From: DASSUW01 sp963806395
Lineage (GTDB): Bacteria; Actinomycetota; Thermoleophilia; Solirubrobacterales; Solirubrobacteraceae
Direction of reading: 5' to 3'
DNA length: 64,000 bases
Assembly (NCBI GenBank): GCA_963806395.1
Contig: CAWDYI010000019.1
Location: 1-64,000 of the forward strand
Shown here: positions 42,435-51,551 of the stretch, in pieces
Position numbering within the stretch: the stretch's first letter is position 1
How the letters are laid out: each line of letters opens with the position of its first letter
Position numbers and translations under genes: made by a program
Notes under the pieces: generated by a model
What the model saw: the letters and a program-made list of their open reading frames with translations, nothing else
What the model was told of the DNA's origin: nothing
Databases searched by the model: none

Positions 42435-43424
42435 GTGGCCGCCGACGGCGTTCACCTCTCCTCCACGCCGCCGGCTGCCCGGGAGACGACGCCGGCCTCG
42501 CACACGGTGCGACGGCCGGCGCCTCCCCGTCGCCCACGGCGCCGGCTCGCCCGCGCGCTGGCGCCGCTGCCGTGGCTTGCGCCGAGCCTGGCGCTGATCG
42601 GCGGGATCGTGATCTACCCGGTGATCGAGATGGTCCGCACCTCGCTGGCGGACATCAACATCTCGGGGCTCGTGACCAAGGGCGTCGGGCTGCGCAACTA
42701 CGGCTGGGTGCTCGAGGAGGACGGCTTCGGCCAGGTGCTGCGCAACACGGTCGTCTGGGTGGTGCTGGTCGTCGGCCTGACCGTGATCTTCTCGCTCGCG
42801 CTCGCACAGCTGCTCAACGAGCGCTTCGCGGGCCGCCGGCTCGTGCGCTGGGCGCTGATCGTGCCGTGGGCGGCCTCGCTGGTCATGACGGCGGCCGTCT
42901 GGAAGTGGATGCTCAACTACTACTACGGCATCGTCAACGGGGCGCTCGGCTGGGTCGGCATCATCGACGAGCCGCGCGACTGGCTCGGTGACCCGTCGAC
43001 GTCGTTCTACGCGATGGTCCTCGTCGGCGTCGTCGTCTCGGTGCCGTTCACGACCTACGTGGTCCTCGCGGGCCTCCAGGGCATTCCGCGCGAGCTGTAC
43101 GAGGCGGCCCGCGTCGACGGGGCCGGGCCGTGGCGCACCTACCGCGCGATCGTCCTGCCGCTGCTGCGCCCGGCGCTGCTCGTCGGGGTGGTGCTGAACG
43201 TCATCTACGTCTTCAACTCGTTCCCGATCATCTGGATCATGACCCAGGGCGGGCCGGGCCGCGAGACCGACACGACGGTCACGATGGTCTACAAGCTCGC
43301 GTTCAGGGACCGCGCGATCGACGAGGCCGCCGCGCTCTCGGTGATGAACGTGGTCGCCCTGCTGGTCGTGGTCGGAGCGTACGTCGCCGTGGTCGGCCGG
43401 CGCTCGCGCGAGGTGCGGCTGTGA
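42435..43424 (+). CDS. Sugar ABC transporter permease (MalF/UgpA type)
   Basis: This is a 329-residue membrane protein. A basic, Pro/Arg-rich N-terminus of about 45 residues precedes about six transmembrane helices. The EAA loop that contacts the ATPase is ELYEAARVDGAGPWRTYRAIVLPLLRPAL. FNSFPIIWIMTQGGPGRETDTTV is typical of MalF-type subunits. Start GTG 42435 is 4 bases after the binding-protein stop. The stop overlaps the second permease start (GTGA). Confidence 0.92.
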   Translation: MAADGVHLSSTPPAARETTPASHTVRRPAPPRRPRRRLARALAPLPWLAPSLALIGGIVIYPVIEMVRTSLADINISGLVTKGVGLRNYGWVLEEDGFGQVLRNTVVWVVLVVGLTVIFSLALAQLLNERFAGRRLVRWALIVPWAASLVMTAAVWKWMLNYYYGIVNGALGWVGIIDEPRDWLGDPSTSFYAMVLVGVVVSVPFTTYVVLAGLQGIPRELYEAARVDGAGPWRTYRAIVLPLLRPALLVGVVLNVIYVFNSFPIIWIMTQGGPGRETDTTVTMVYKLAFRDRAIDEAAALSVMNVVALLVVVGAYVAVVGRRSREVRL

Positions 43425-44245
43425 GCCGGCCGGTGCGCGCGAGCCTGCTGTCCGCCACGGGAGCGCTGATCGCCGCGTTCTTCCTGTTCCCGTACCTGGT
43501 GATGCTGTTCACGGCGTTCAAGCCCGACGACGAGCTGGTGACGATCCCGCCGCGACTGCTGCCGCACAACTGGACGCCGGAGAACTTCGTCGACGTGTGG
43601 GACGTGGCGCCGATCGCCCAGCACCTGAAGGTGACGCTGATCGTCGCGTCGGTCTCGACGCTGCTGACCGTGCTCGCCGCCGCGCCCGCCGCCTACTACA
43701 CGGCCCGCAACGACTTCCGCGGCCGGCGGGCGTTCATGATGCTGGTCCTGATCACCCAGATGTTCTCGCCGATCGCGCTGCTGATCGGGCTCTACCGCGA
43801 GTTCCTCCAGTTCGGGCTCGTCGACAGCTACTGGGCGCTCGTGCTGACCAACGCCGCCTTCAACCTCGCGTTCACGATCTGGATCCTCAACGCCTACTTC
43901 AAGAACATCCCGGCCGAGCTCGAGCAGGCGGCGTGGATGGACGGTTGCAGCCGCCGGCAGGCGCTGACGAAGATCGTCCTGCCGCTCGCGGCGCCCGGCC
44001 TCGTCACGGCCGTCATCTTCTGCTTCATCGCTGCCTGGAACGAGTACGTGATCGCGCTGACACTGATCAACACCCCCGAGAACCAGCCGCTGACGCTCGG
44101 CGTGACGTCGTTCATCGGCCTCAACGAGACCGAGTGGCAGTACCTGTTCGCGGCGTCGCTGATCGCCGTGGTTCCCGTGGTCGTGCTGTTCGGGATGATC
44201 GAGCGCTACCTGGTCGCCGGGCTGACCGCGGGGAGCCTCAAGTAG
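43421..44245 (+). CDS. Sugar ABC transporter permease (MalG/UgpE type)
   Basis: This is a 274-residue inner-membrane permease with about six helices. The opening LLSATGALIAAFFLFPYLVMLFTAFKPDDEL and the EAA loop PAELEQAAWMDGCSRRQALTKIVLPLAAPGL are hallmarks of the MalG type. AAWNEYVIALTLI lies in the last third. GTG 43421 overlaps the upstream stop by four bases. The gene is followed directly by the DeoR-family regulator, whose ATG begins at the next base after the stop. Confidence 0.92.
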   Translation: MSRPVRASLLSATGALIAAFFLFPYLVMLFTAFKPDDELVTIPPRLLPHNWTPENFVDVWDVAPIAQHLKVTLIVASVSTLLTVLAAAPAAYYTARNDFRGRRAFMMLVLITQMFSPIALLIGLYREFLQFGLVDSYWALVLTNAAFNLAFTIWILNAYFKNIPAELEQAAWMDGCSRRQALTKIVLPLAAPGLVTAVIFCFIAAWNEYVIALTLINTPENQPLTLGVTSFIGLNETEWQYLFAASLIAVVPVVVLFGMIERYLVAGLTAGSLK

Positions 44246-44998
44246 ATGCGCCAGAGCGCCCGGCTGGACGCGATCCTCGAGCGTCTCTCGGACGACGGCT
44301 CGGTGGCGGTGACGAGCCTGGCCGAGGACCTCGGCGTCTCGATGGCGACGATCCGGCGCGACCTCGAGCTGCTCGAGTCGCAGCGCCTGCTCTCGCGCAC
44401 GCACGGCGGCGCGGTCTCGCACGGCGTGCTCTACGAGCTGCCGCTGCGGTACCGCGCCGGGCGCCACCAAGCTGAGAAGCACCGGATCGCAGAGGCGGCG
44501 GCAGCACGGCTCGGCGACGCGCGTGTGGTCGGGTTCACGGGCGGGACGACGACGACCGAGGTGGCACGGCGGATCGCCGGCAAGACGCTGACCGTGGTCA
44601 CCAACGCCCTCAACATCGCCTCGGAGCTGGCCGTGCGGCCGAACCTGAAGCTGGTGGTGACGGGCGGCGTGGCGAGGCCGGAGTCCTACGAGCTTGTGGG
44701 GTCGATGGCCGACGCGACGCTCGACGGGCTGAACATCGACGTGGTCTTCGTCGGCGTCGACGGCGCGTCGCGCGCCGGGTTGACGACCCACCACGAGGTC
44801 GAAGCCCACACCAACCGGCGCATGATCGCCCGCGCGCGGCGGGTGATCGTGGTCTGCGACGCATCGAAGATCGGCCGCTCCGCGCTCGCCGTGATCTGCC
44901 CGGCCCGTGACGTCGACGAGCTGATCACCGACTCCGGGGCCGCCGAGGAGTCGCTCGAGGAGCTGCGCGCGGCCGACATCGAGGTGATCGTGGTGTGA
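44246..44998 (+). CDS. DeoR family sugar regulator
   Basis: This is a 250-residue repressor with an N-terminal helix-turn-helix (VAVTSLAEDLGVSMATIRRDLELLESQRLLSRTHGGA) and a C-terminal sugar-phosphate-sensing domain (GFTGGTTTTEVARRIAGKTLTVVTNALNIASEL, then VVVTGGVARPESYELVG, VDVVFVGVDGASRAGLTTHHEVEA). Inducers of this family are phosphorylated sugars, fitting regulation of this locus by its own isomerase/kinase product. ATG 44246 immediately follows the permease stop. Its stop overlaps the kinase GTG (GTGA). Confidence 0.9.
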   Translation: MRQSARLDAILERLSDDGSVAVTSLAEDLGVSMATIRRDLELLESQRLLSRTHGGAVSHGVLYELPLRYRAGRHQAEKHRIAEAAAARLGDARVVGFTGGTTTTEVARRIAGKTLTVVTNALNIASELAVRPNLKLVVTGGVARPESYELVGSMADATLDGLNIDVVFVGVDGASRAGLTTHHEVEAHTNRRMIARARRVIVVCDASKIGRSALAVICPARDVDELITDSGAAEESLEELRAADIEVIVV

Positions 44999-45924
44999 CG
45001 GCGCGCTGGGACCTGCTGGTGCTCGGCGAGCTCAACGCCGACGTGGTCGTCTCCGGCCGCGACGTCGAGCCGGCCTTCGGGCAGGTCGAGCGAATCGTCG
45101 ACGACGCGCGGCTGACGCTGGGCGCCTCCGGCGCGATCCTGGCCTGCGGCGCCGCGCGGCTCGGTCTGTCGGTGGGCTATGTGGGCGTCGTCGGCGACGA
45201 CCCCGTCGGCCGGTTCGTGCTCGACGAGCTGACGGCGCGCGGGATCGACACCGCGCTCTGCCGGGTCCACGAGTCGCTGCCGACCGGGCTGAGCGTGATC
45301 CTCTCGCGGCCGGACGACCGGGCGATCCTGACCGCGCTCGGCACGATCGACGCGCTGCGCGCCGCCGACGTGCCGGCCGACGCGCTGGCGCGGGCGCGGC
45401 ACGTCCACGTCGCCTCGCTCTACCTCCAGCACGCCCTCCGGCCGGACGTCCCGCGTCTGTTCGCCGCCGCGCGGGCAGCGGGCGCGACCACGTCGCTCGA
45501 CACGAACTGGGATCCCAGCGACCGCTGGGACACGCTCGAGGCCGCGCTCGCGGAGACCGACGTCTTCATGCCCAACGCCGCCGAGGCGCGCCGGATCGCC
45601 CGCACGGACGACGTCGACGAGGCGCTCGACCGGCTGGCCGGGCGGGTCGGGACCGTCGCCGTCAAGCTCGGCCCCGGCGGCGCGGTCGCCCGCCGCGGCG
45701 AGGAGCGCGCCGCCGTCCGCGCGCGGCCGGTGGAGGTCGTCGACACCACGGGCGCCGGGGACACGTTCGGCGCCGGGCTGCTCGCCGGCCTGCTCGACGG
45801 GCGCCCGCTGGCCGGCGCGCTGCGGCTCGCGGTCGCCTGCGGCACGCTCTCCACGCGCGCCGCCGGAGGCACCGCGGCCCAGCCGACGCTGATCGAGGCC
45901 GAGGCGGCGAGTGAGCTGCCGTAG
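44995..45924 (+). CDS. PfkB family carbohydrate kinase
   Basis: This is a 309-residue ribokinase-fold sugar kinase. LLVLGELNADVVVSGRDVEPAFG at the N-terminus and VEVVDTTGAGDTFGAGLLAGLL near the C-terminus (the PfkB signature with the catalytic Asp) are diagnostic. TTSLDTNWDPSDRW and DVFMPNAAEARRI are also typical. In this operon it would phosphorylate the sugar or sugar phosphate brought in by the ABC system, for example a tagatose-6-phosphate-like intermediate; the exact substrate is not readable. GTG 44995 overlaps the deoR stop. It is the last gene of the operon. Confidence 0.9.
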   Translation: MTARWDLLVLGELNADVVVSGRDVEPAFGQVERIVDDARLTLGASGAILACGAARLGLSVGYVGVVGDDPVGRFVLDELTARGIDTALCRVHESLPTGLSVILSRPDDRAILTALGTIDALRAADVPADALARARHVHVASLYLQHALRPDVPRLFAAARAAGATTSLDTNWDPSDRWDTLEAALAETDVFMPNAAEARRIARTDDVDEALDRLAGRVGTVAVKLGPGGAVARRGEERAAVRARPVEVVDTTGAGDTFGAGLLAGLLDGRPLAGALRLAVACGTLSTRAAGGTAAQPTLIEAEAASELP

Positions 45925-45954
45925 GCACGGCGGAACGCACGCCGCGCTCCGCGA

Positions 45955-46833
45955 TCAGCCGGACAGCGCACGCACGAACGCGTCGGTCCGCTCGATGTGG
46001 GGGACATGGCCGGCGTCCTCGATCACGTGCAGCGGCCAGCCGAGCCGGGCGCTCGCGCGCTCGGCCAGATCGAGCGGGACGAAGCGGTCGTGCCTGCCCC
46101 ACAGCAGCGCGGTCGGAAGCGCGATGCGGCGAAGCTGGGCATCGGGAACCTGCCTCGTGCCGGCCTTGATCAGCTGCGCCATCGTCCGCTTGGCGTGCGG
46201 GACGGCCGCACGGTGCCGCGTGTATTCACTGAAGGCCTCCAACCAGTCCGGATCGCGCCGGCGGGCCGCGTCGAGATCGAAGAACGCCCAGCGCTCGAAC
46301 CGCTCGGCGTTCTTGGCGGTGGGGCGCAGACCGAACCGGATCGCCACGGCGCGGAGACCCAGCGGCATGCGGTAGCGCCCGATCCCGGGCGCCGCGTAGA
46401 TCACCAGCCGCTGAAGGAGATCCCCGTGCGCGACCGCAAACCGCGCGGCGAGGCTGCCGTCCAGCGAGTGCGCGACCAGCATCGGCTTCTCCTCGCACGT
46501 CGCCTGGATCAGCTCGGCGAACCAGTCGGCGAACGCCGCGGCGTCAAGTCGGGCGAATGGCTCGGACTCGCCGAAGCCGGGGATGTCGGGCACGATCAGA
46601 CGGTGGCGCCCGGCCAGCCGCGCGATCACGGGCGCCCAGTACACGCCGCCGCACTCGATCCCGCCCTGCAGCAGCACCACGGGCGGGCCGTCGCCGGCCT
46701 CCAGCAGTGCGGTGGAGACGCCGGCCAACCGCAGCCGTCGTTCCCTCACCGGGACCCCGGCCAGCAACCGCTGCCGAGCGTCCTCGCCGGCGGAACGAAC
46801 TCCGCCGGCCTTCTCATCGAGACGTTCGATCAT
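45955..46833 (-). CDS. Alpha/beta hydrolase with altered nucleophile elbow
   Basis: This is a 292-residue alpha/beta-hydrolase-fold protein: PPVVLLQGGIECGGVYWAPVIARLAGRHRLIVPDIPGFGES, the elbow PMLVAHSLDGSLAARFAV, LPTALLWGRHDRFVPLDLAE (acid region) and HVIEDAGHVPHIERTDAF (catalytic His). The usual G-x-S-x-G is A-H-S-L-D here, with Asp where the second Gly is expected. The triad Ser, Asp and His remain present. Substrate is unknown; haloalkane/epoxide or meta-cleavage hydrolases are relatives. ATG 46833. It is divergent from the large LuxR regulator across a perfect inverted repeat. Confidence 0.78.
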   Translation of the reverse strand: MIERLDEKAGGVRSAGEDARQRLLAGVPVRERRLRLAGVSTALLEAGDGPPVVLLQGGIECGGVYWAPVIARLAGRHRLIVPDIPGFGESEPFARLDAAAFADWFAELIQATCEEKPMLVAHSLDGSLAARFAVAHGDLLQRLVIYAAPGIGRYRMPLGLRAVAIRFGLRPTAKNAERFERWAFFDLDAARRRDPDWLEAFSEYTRHRAAVPHAKRTMAQLIKAGTRQVPDAQLRRIALPTALLWGRHDRFVPLDLAERASARLGWPLHVIEDAGHVPHIERTDAFVRALSG

Positions 46834-46877
46834 CGCCCCTGCGACGCTACGGAGCCGCCGGCGTGACCGCTTCGGCT

Positions 46878-46917
46878 GGACTACCCAAATCGGGCGTCCG
46901 GCCGAGATGGGTAGTCC
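46878..46917. promoter_or_regulatory. Inverted repeat between the hydrolase and the LuxR regulator, probable operator
   Basis: GGACTACCCA (46878-46887) and TGGGTAGTCC (46908-46917) form a perfect 10-base inverted repeat with a 20-base spacer, so the half-site centres are 30 bp apart. It sits in the 145-base divergent gap. It is a plausible binding site for the regulator encoded at 46979. Confidence 0.55.
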
Positions 46918-46978
46918 TGCGTAGCCGCTCGGCTCTCGCGCCAACTTCGCGCCCTGACCGAGGACTAGACTGCCCCTG

Positions 46979-49825
46979 GTGCCGCCCGAAGCCCTCGCGG
47001 GCGCCGCCGATCTGCTCCGGGAGCGCTCCGCAGAACTCGCTGCGATCGAGCGCGCCGTCGGCGACGCACTCGCCGGGGACGGGCGCCTGCTCGTGTTCGA
47101 GGGTCCCGCCGGGATCGGCAAGAGCTCGCTGCTCCAGGCCGTCCGCGACTGTGGCGAGGCGGCCGGCATGGAGGTCCTCTCGGCCCGCGGCGGCGAGCTC
47201 GAGCGGCGCTTCGGCTTCGGGGTCGCTCGCCAGCTCTTCGAGGCCACCGTCCGCGATCGCCGCTCGGCTCCGCGGCTGCTCGCCGGCACGGCGCGCCTGG
47301 CGGCCCCGGTGCTCGGCGTCGAGCCGGGCCCGGAGGACCCGCCGGCCGCGGCCGATCCGGGCGGCGGCGCCTTCGCGGTCCAGCACGGCCTCTACTGGCT
47401 CACGGCGAAGCTCAGCGAGCGGCGGCCGGTCGCGCTGATCGTCGATGACGCGCACTGGGCGGACCCGGAATCGCTGCGCTTCCTGGTCCATCTCGCCCGC
47501 CGGCTCGAGGGTCTGCCGGTGCTGCTGGCCGTGGCGACGCGGCCGCCGTCGGACGGCGACCGGCTGCTCCACCGGCTCGCCGCGACCGCCGGCGCGGAGG
47601 TGTCGGCGCCTGCGCCTCTGAGCGCGGCCGCGAGCGCCGAGATCGTCCGCTCGCTGGCGCCGGACGCCGACGACGAGGTCTGCAAGATCTGCCACGCCCG
47701 TGCTCGTGGCAACCCGTTCTACCTCCGCGAGCTGGCGAACGGCCTGCGGTCCGAGCACCTCGAGCGCGGTCCCGCGGCCGCCGACCGGCTCGCGGACTGG
47801 AGCCCGGAGAGCGTGACCCGGTACGTGCGCGCGCGCGTCGCCGCCCTGCCGGCCCGGGCACGCTCGCTTGCCCGGGCGGTCGCGATCCTGGGCCAGGACG
47901 CCCACGCCGGGCACGCCGCCGCGATTGCGCGACTCGACAGCGCGACCGCCGACGCCGCCGCCGACGCCCTGCGCGGCGCCGGGATCCTGTCGGCCGGCCC
48001 CGGGCTCGCCTTCGAGCACCCGATCGTGCGCTCGGCGGTCTACGAGGAGATCCCCGCCGCGGCACGCGCGGCCGCGCACGCTCAGGCGGCACGGCTCTTC
48101 GCGGCGGAGGGAGCGTCCGACGAACGGATCGCCGCGCAGCTGATGGCCTGCGAGCCCCGCTCGGACCAGTGGACGTCCGAGCGACTCACGCAGGCGGGCC
48201 GCGATGCGCTCGGGCGCGGGGCGGCCGTCGCCGCGGCCGGGTACCTGCGCCGCGCGCTCGAGGAGCCTCCGCCGCCGACGGCGCGGGCGAGCCTGCTGCT
48301 CGAGCTCGGGGCCGCGGAGGCATCGGCCTACGAGGCGGCGCCCGCGGTCGACCACCTGCGCCAGGCCTTCGAGGCGGCGACCGAGCCGGCCGGGCGCCGG
48401 CGCGCGGCGCTGCTGCTGGCCAGTCTGCAGACCCAGGACGGGCAGGGGGCCGAGGGCGTCGAGCTGGTCCGGCAGGTGCTCGAGGAGTGCGCCGACGATC
48501 AGGCGCTCGCCGCGTCGGTCGAGGCCCAGCTCGTGAATCTGGCCCGCTTCCAGGCCTCGACGCGGCCGCTCGGGCGCGACGCCGCGGCGCGCCTGCGCGC
48601 GCGTGTGGACGCCGGCGAGGACGGCGCGGCGATGCTCGCCACGGTGGCGGCCGAGATGGCCATGGCCGGCGAGTCTGCGACCCGCGTCGCGAACCTGGCC
48701 AAGCGCGTCCTCGAGCGCCCGCCCGATCCGGGGGAGTCGATGGGCGACTACTCGTTCATGATCGCGCTCCGCGCCCTGACCGTGGCGGAGGAGCTGGAGC
48801 TCGCGACGCGCGTGCTCGACGAGGCGATCGCCGCAGCCTCCCGTCGCGGGGCGGCCATCGACCTCGGTTTCCTGATGGCGTTCCGCTCGGACGCCGCCTA
48901 CCGCCGCGGCAACGTCTTCGACGCCGAGGCGGACGCGCGCGCCGCCTACGCCCTCGCGCTCGAGAGCGAGTGGTTGATCGGGCTGCCGGCGAGCGTCGCC
49001 TATCTCGTCACCGCACTGGTCGAGCGCGGTGAGCTCGAGGAGGCGACGCGACTGGTCGACGACGCCGGGCTCGCGGCGCCCGCCGCCGCGCTGCCCGATC
49101 ACTACACGACGCATCTGCTGCTGCACGCCCGCGGGCGCCTTCGCATCGCCACCGGCGCGCTCGACGACGGGATCGCCGACCTGCTCGAGTGCGGGCGGCG
49201 CCAGACTGCGATCGGCGAGCTGAACCCGTCGCTCACCCCGTGGCGTTCGGAGGCGTCACCGGCGCTGGCGCTCACCGGAGAGCCGGGAGCGGCGATCGGG
49301 CTGTGTGCCGAGGAGCTCGATCTGGCGCGGGAGTTCGGCGCCCCGCGCGCGATCGGGATGGCGCTGCGTGCCGCAGGCGTCGTCGAAGGGGGAGCCGGCG
49401 GCCTCGAGCTTCTGCGCGAGGCCGTCGAGCTGCTCGCGCACTCAGCGGCTCGCCTCGAGCACGCCCGCGCGCTCGCCGATCTCGGCGAGCTGCTCGAACA
49501 GGAGGGGTACCGGTCCGACGCCTGCGACGTCCTGCGCCAGGCACTGGAGCTCGCCCACCGCTGCGGCGCCGGCGCGCTCGAGGAGAGAGCGCTGGCCGCC
49601 CTGCGCGCCGCAGGCGCCCGCCCGCGACGCCCGGTGCTCAGCGGCCCGGACGCGCTCACCGCGAGCGAGCGGCGGGTGGCCGAGCTGGCCCGGAGCGGGA
49701 TGGCCAACCGCGAGATCGCGGAAGCGTTGTTCGTGACCGTGCGCACGGTCGAGTTCCACCTGAACAACAGCTACCGCAAGCTCGGCATCGATTCGCGTGG
49801 CAAGCTCGAGGTGGCGCTGGGCTGA
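46979..49825 (+). CDS. LuxR family regulator with AAA ATPase domain (LAL type)
   Basis: This is a 948-residue large ATP-binding LuxR regulator. The N-terminal STAND-type ATPase has Walker A GPAGIGKSSLLQAV (near residue 45) and Walker B VALIVDDAHWADPESLRF. A long helical TPR-like middle region follows (about residues 350-870). The C-terminus is a LuxR helix-turn-helix: LTASERRVAELARSGMANREIAEALFVTVRTVEFHLNNSYRKLGI. Such proteins respond to small molecules in actinobacteria. Start GTG 46979 gives LLRERSAELAAIERAV, the usual opening. It may control the divergent hydrolase through the inverted repeat at 46878-46917. Confidence 0.9.
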   Translation: MPPEALAGAADLLRERSAELAAIERAVGDALAGDGRLLVFEGPAGIGKSSLLQAVRDCGEAAGMEVLSARGGELERRFGFGVARQLFEATVRDRRSAPRLLAGTARLAAPVLGVEPGPEDPPAAADPGGGAFAVQHGLYWLTAKLSERRPVALIVDDAHWADPESLRFLVHLARRLEGLPVLLAVATRPPSDGDRLLHRLAATAGAEVSAPAPLSAAASAEIVRSLAPDADDEVCKICHARARGNPFYLRELANGLRSEHLERGPAAADRLADWSPESVTRYVRARVAALPARARSLARAVAILGQDAHAGHAAAIARLDSATADAAADALRGAGILSAGPGLAFEHPIVRSAVYEEIPAAARAAAHAQAARLFAAEGASDERIAAQLMACEPRSDQWTSERLTQAGRDALGRGAAVAAAGYLRRALEEPPPPTARASLLLELGAAEASAYEAAPAVDHLRQAFEAATEPAGRRRAALLLASLQTQDGQGAEGVELVRQVLEECADDQALAASVEAQLVNLARFQASTRPLGRDAAARLRARVDAGEDGAAMLATVAAEMAMAGESATRVANLAKRVLERPPDPGESMGDYSFMIALRALTVAEELELATRVLDEAIAAASRRGAAIDLGFLMAFRSDAAYRRGNVFDAEADARAAYALALESEWLIGLPASVAYLVTALVERGELEEATRLVDDAGLAAPAAALPDHYTTHLLLHARGRLRIATGALDDGIADLLECGRRQTAIGELNPSLTPWRSEASPALALTGEPGAAIGLCAEELDLAREFGAPRAIGMALRAAGVVEGGAGGLELLREAVELLAHSAARLEHARALADLGELLEQEGYRSDACDVLRQALELAHRCGAGALEERALAALRAAGARPRRPVLSGPDALTASERRVAELARSGMANREIAEALFVTVRTVEFHLNNSYRKLGIDSRGKLEVALG

Positions 49826-49828
49826 GCC

Positions 49829-50362
49829 TCAGCGCTGCGCGCAGATCGCGTACACGCCGGCCAGGGTGCCGACATTGCCCGAGTTGACCGCCTGGCCCTG
49901 CCATCCGGTCGGAGTGCCCCCACCGGTCGTCGGCGAGCTGACGCGGATCCACGACGTCGCCTGGTAGCTGTAGACGCCTCCTCCGACGGCAACCTCCCCG
50001 CCCAGGCACTCGACCTTGGCCGGCGGACCGGACTTGTAGTCCGTGCTCCTGACCGTGACGGCTCCGAATGTGCCGGTCGCCCCGGTCCTCCCGGTGGGAC
50101 CCCTCGCACCCCGCGCACCCGCCGATCCCCGCAGCGAGGAGATCGCCCCAGGGCTGAGGTCCGCAACGGTCAGCGACCCGTTGCGCACGTCGGTGCTGCG
50201 GAGCGACCCGTTGTGGATGTCCCTCCCGCTCAGAGACCCGTCCGCCACGTCCTTGCCGGTGATGGCGACCGCCGCGTAGCTCGTGCCTCCAAGGGCGACG
50301 AACAGCGCGACCAGCGAGATCACGAGCGCCGGTTGGGGTCGGCGTTTCAGGGCGGGTTTCAA
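49829..50362 (-). CDS. Secreted or membrane-anchored repeat protein of actinobacterial type, collagen-like segment
   Basis: This 177-residue protein has an N-terminal basic stretch and a hydrophobic helix (ALVISLVALFVALGGTSYAA, about residues 11-30), serving as signal or anchor. Next come short tandem units GKDVADGSLSGRDIHNGSLRSTDVRNGSLTVADL, a pentapeptide-like ladder. A short Gly-x-x run follows (GSAGARGARGPTGRTGATG), then a C-terminal beta-rich domain with Cys in VECLGGEVAVGGG and YAICAQR. I associate this architecture with Thermoleophilia surface proteins of unknown role. ATG 50362. It converges with the LuxR regulator with 3 bases between. Confidence 0.7.
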   Translation of the reverse strand: MKPALKRRPQPALVISLVALFVALGGTSYAAVAITGKDVADGSLSGRDIHNGSLRSTDVRNGSLTVADLSPGAISSLRGSAGARGARGPTGRTGATGTFGAVTVRSTDYKSGPPAKVECLGGEVAVGGGVYSYQATSWIRVSSPTTGGGTPTGWQGQAVNSGNVGTLAGVYAICAQR

Positions 50363-50503
50363 GGGATCGGCCTCCTGGAAGTCGTCGCGCGAGAGGATTC
50401 ATCGCGCAGACCCACCATAAGCTCGGTCCGGTGACGTCGGGCGCTCTCGCCCACCAGGGTTTTCGGGGCGACGCCACAGGCTTAGCGACGAGAGGACGTG
50501 ATC

Positions 50504-51551
50504 ATGGAGTACCGCAATCTTGGGCGGAGCGGCTGCGCGGTTTCGGCCCTGACGCTGGGCACGATGACGTTCGGCGCCGAGAGCGACGAGGAGCGTGTCC
50601 CACGCGCAGCTCGACGCCTTCGTCGAGGCCGGCGGCACGCTGATCGACACCGCCGACGTCTACAGCGCACGGCGCATCGGAGCGAGATCATCGGGCGCTG
50701 GCTCGCCAAGCAGCCCGCCGCGATACGCAGCCAGGTCGTGCTCGCGACCAAGGGCCGCTTCGCGATGGGCGAAGGCCCCAACGACGCCGGGCTGTCGCGC
50801 CGCCACCTGCGTGACGCGCTCGACGCCTCGCTGCGACGGCTCGGCGTCGAGTCGGTCGACCTCTACCAGGTCCACGCCTTCGACCCGCTCACCCCGCTGG
50901 AGGAGACGCTGCGGCTTCCTCGACGACGCCGTGAAGCGCCGGGAAGATCTCCTATGTCGGGCTGTCGAACTACACCGGCTGGCAGGTCCAGAAGGTCGTC
51001 GACCTCGCCGAGTTCCGCGGCCTGGCGCGTCCGGTGACCCTGCAGCCGCAGTACAACCTGCTCGTCCGGGAGATCGAGTGGGAGATCGTGCCCGCCTGCG
51101 AGTCGACCGGGCTGGGGCTGCTGCCGTGGTCGCCGCTCGGCGGAGGGTGGCTGACCGGCAAGTACACCCGGGACGCCCGCCCGACCGGCGCCACGAGACT
51201 CGGCGAGGACCCCGACCGCGGCGTCGAGGCCTACGACCGCCGCAGCACCGCCGAGCGCACGTGGGACGTCATCGACGCGGTCCAGTCGGTCGCCGTCGTC
51301 GCGCGGAGTCACGATGGCGCAGGTCGCGCTCGCGTGGGTGGTCGACCGGCCGATGGTCAGCTCGGTGATCCTCGGCGCGCGCACGGTCGAGCAGCTGCAG
51401 GACAACCTCGGCGCCGCGGGCCTGCACCTGAGCCGAGGAGGAGACCGCGCGGCTGGATGCAGCCAGCGACCCGGCTCCGGCCGACTACCCGTACGGCGGG
51501 CCGGGCGTCGAGCAGCGGAGCCGGGTGCTGGCGGGCGCACGGGCGACGTGA
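50504..51551 (+). pseudogene. Aldo/keto reductase, frame broken at several points
   Basis: The pieces form an aldo/keto reductase of about 345 residues: MEYRNLGRSGCAVSALTLGTMTFG, AGGTLIDTADVYS (catalytic Asp and Tyr), VVLATKGRF, SLRRLGVESVDLYQVHAFDPLTPLEETL, YVGLSNYTGWQ, LQPQYNLLVREIEWEIVPA, SPLGGGWLTGKY and VSSVILGARTVEQLQDNL. The frame changes near 50597, 50680, 50913, 50945, 51305 and 51432. All parts of the family are kept, so sequence error is as likely as decay, but as written no full protein is made. ATG 50504 follows GAGAGGA. The stop TGA (51549-51551) abuts the convergent GH97 stop. Confidence 0.7.

Noticed and set aside
50030..50160. Gly-x-x run in the 49829-50362 protein as a phage tail fibre or collagen
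   Set aside because: The run is only about six triplets and sits in a typical actinobacterial anchored repeat protein; no phage genes are near.
50504..51551. Programmed frameshifting in the aldo/keto reductase
   Set aside because: Six slips at unrelated sites without a shared slippery sequence; sequence error or decay explains them better.
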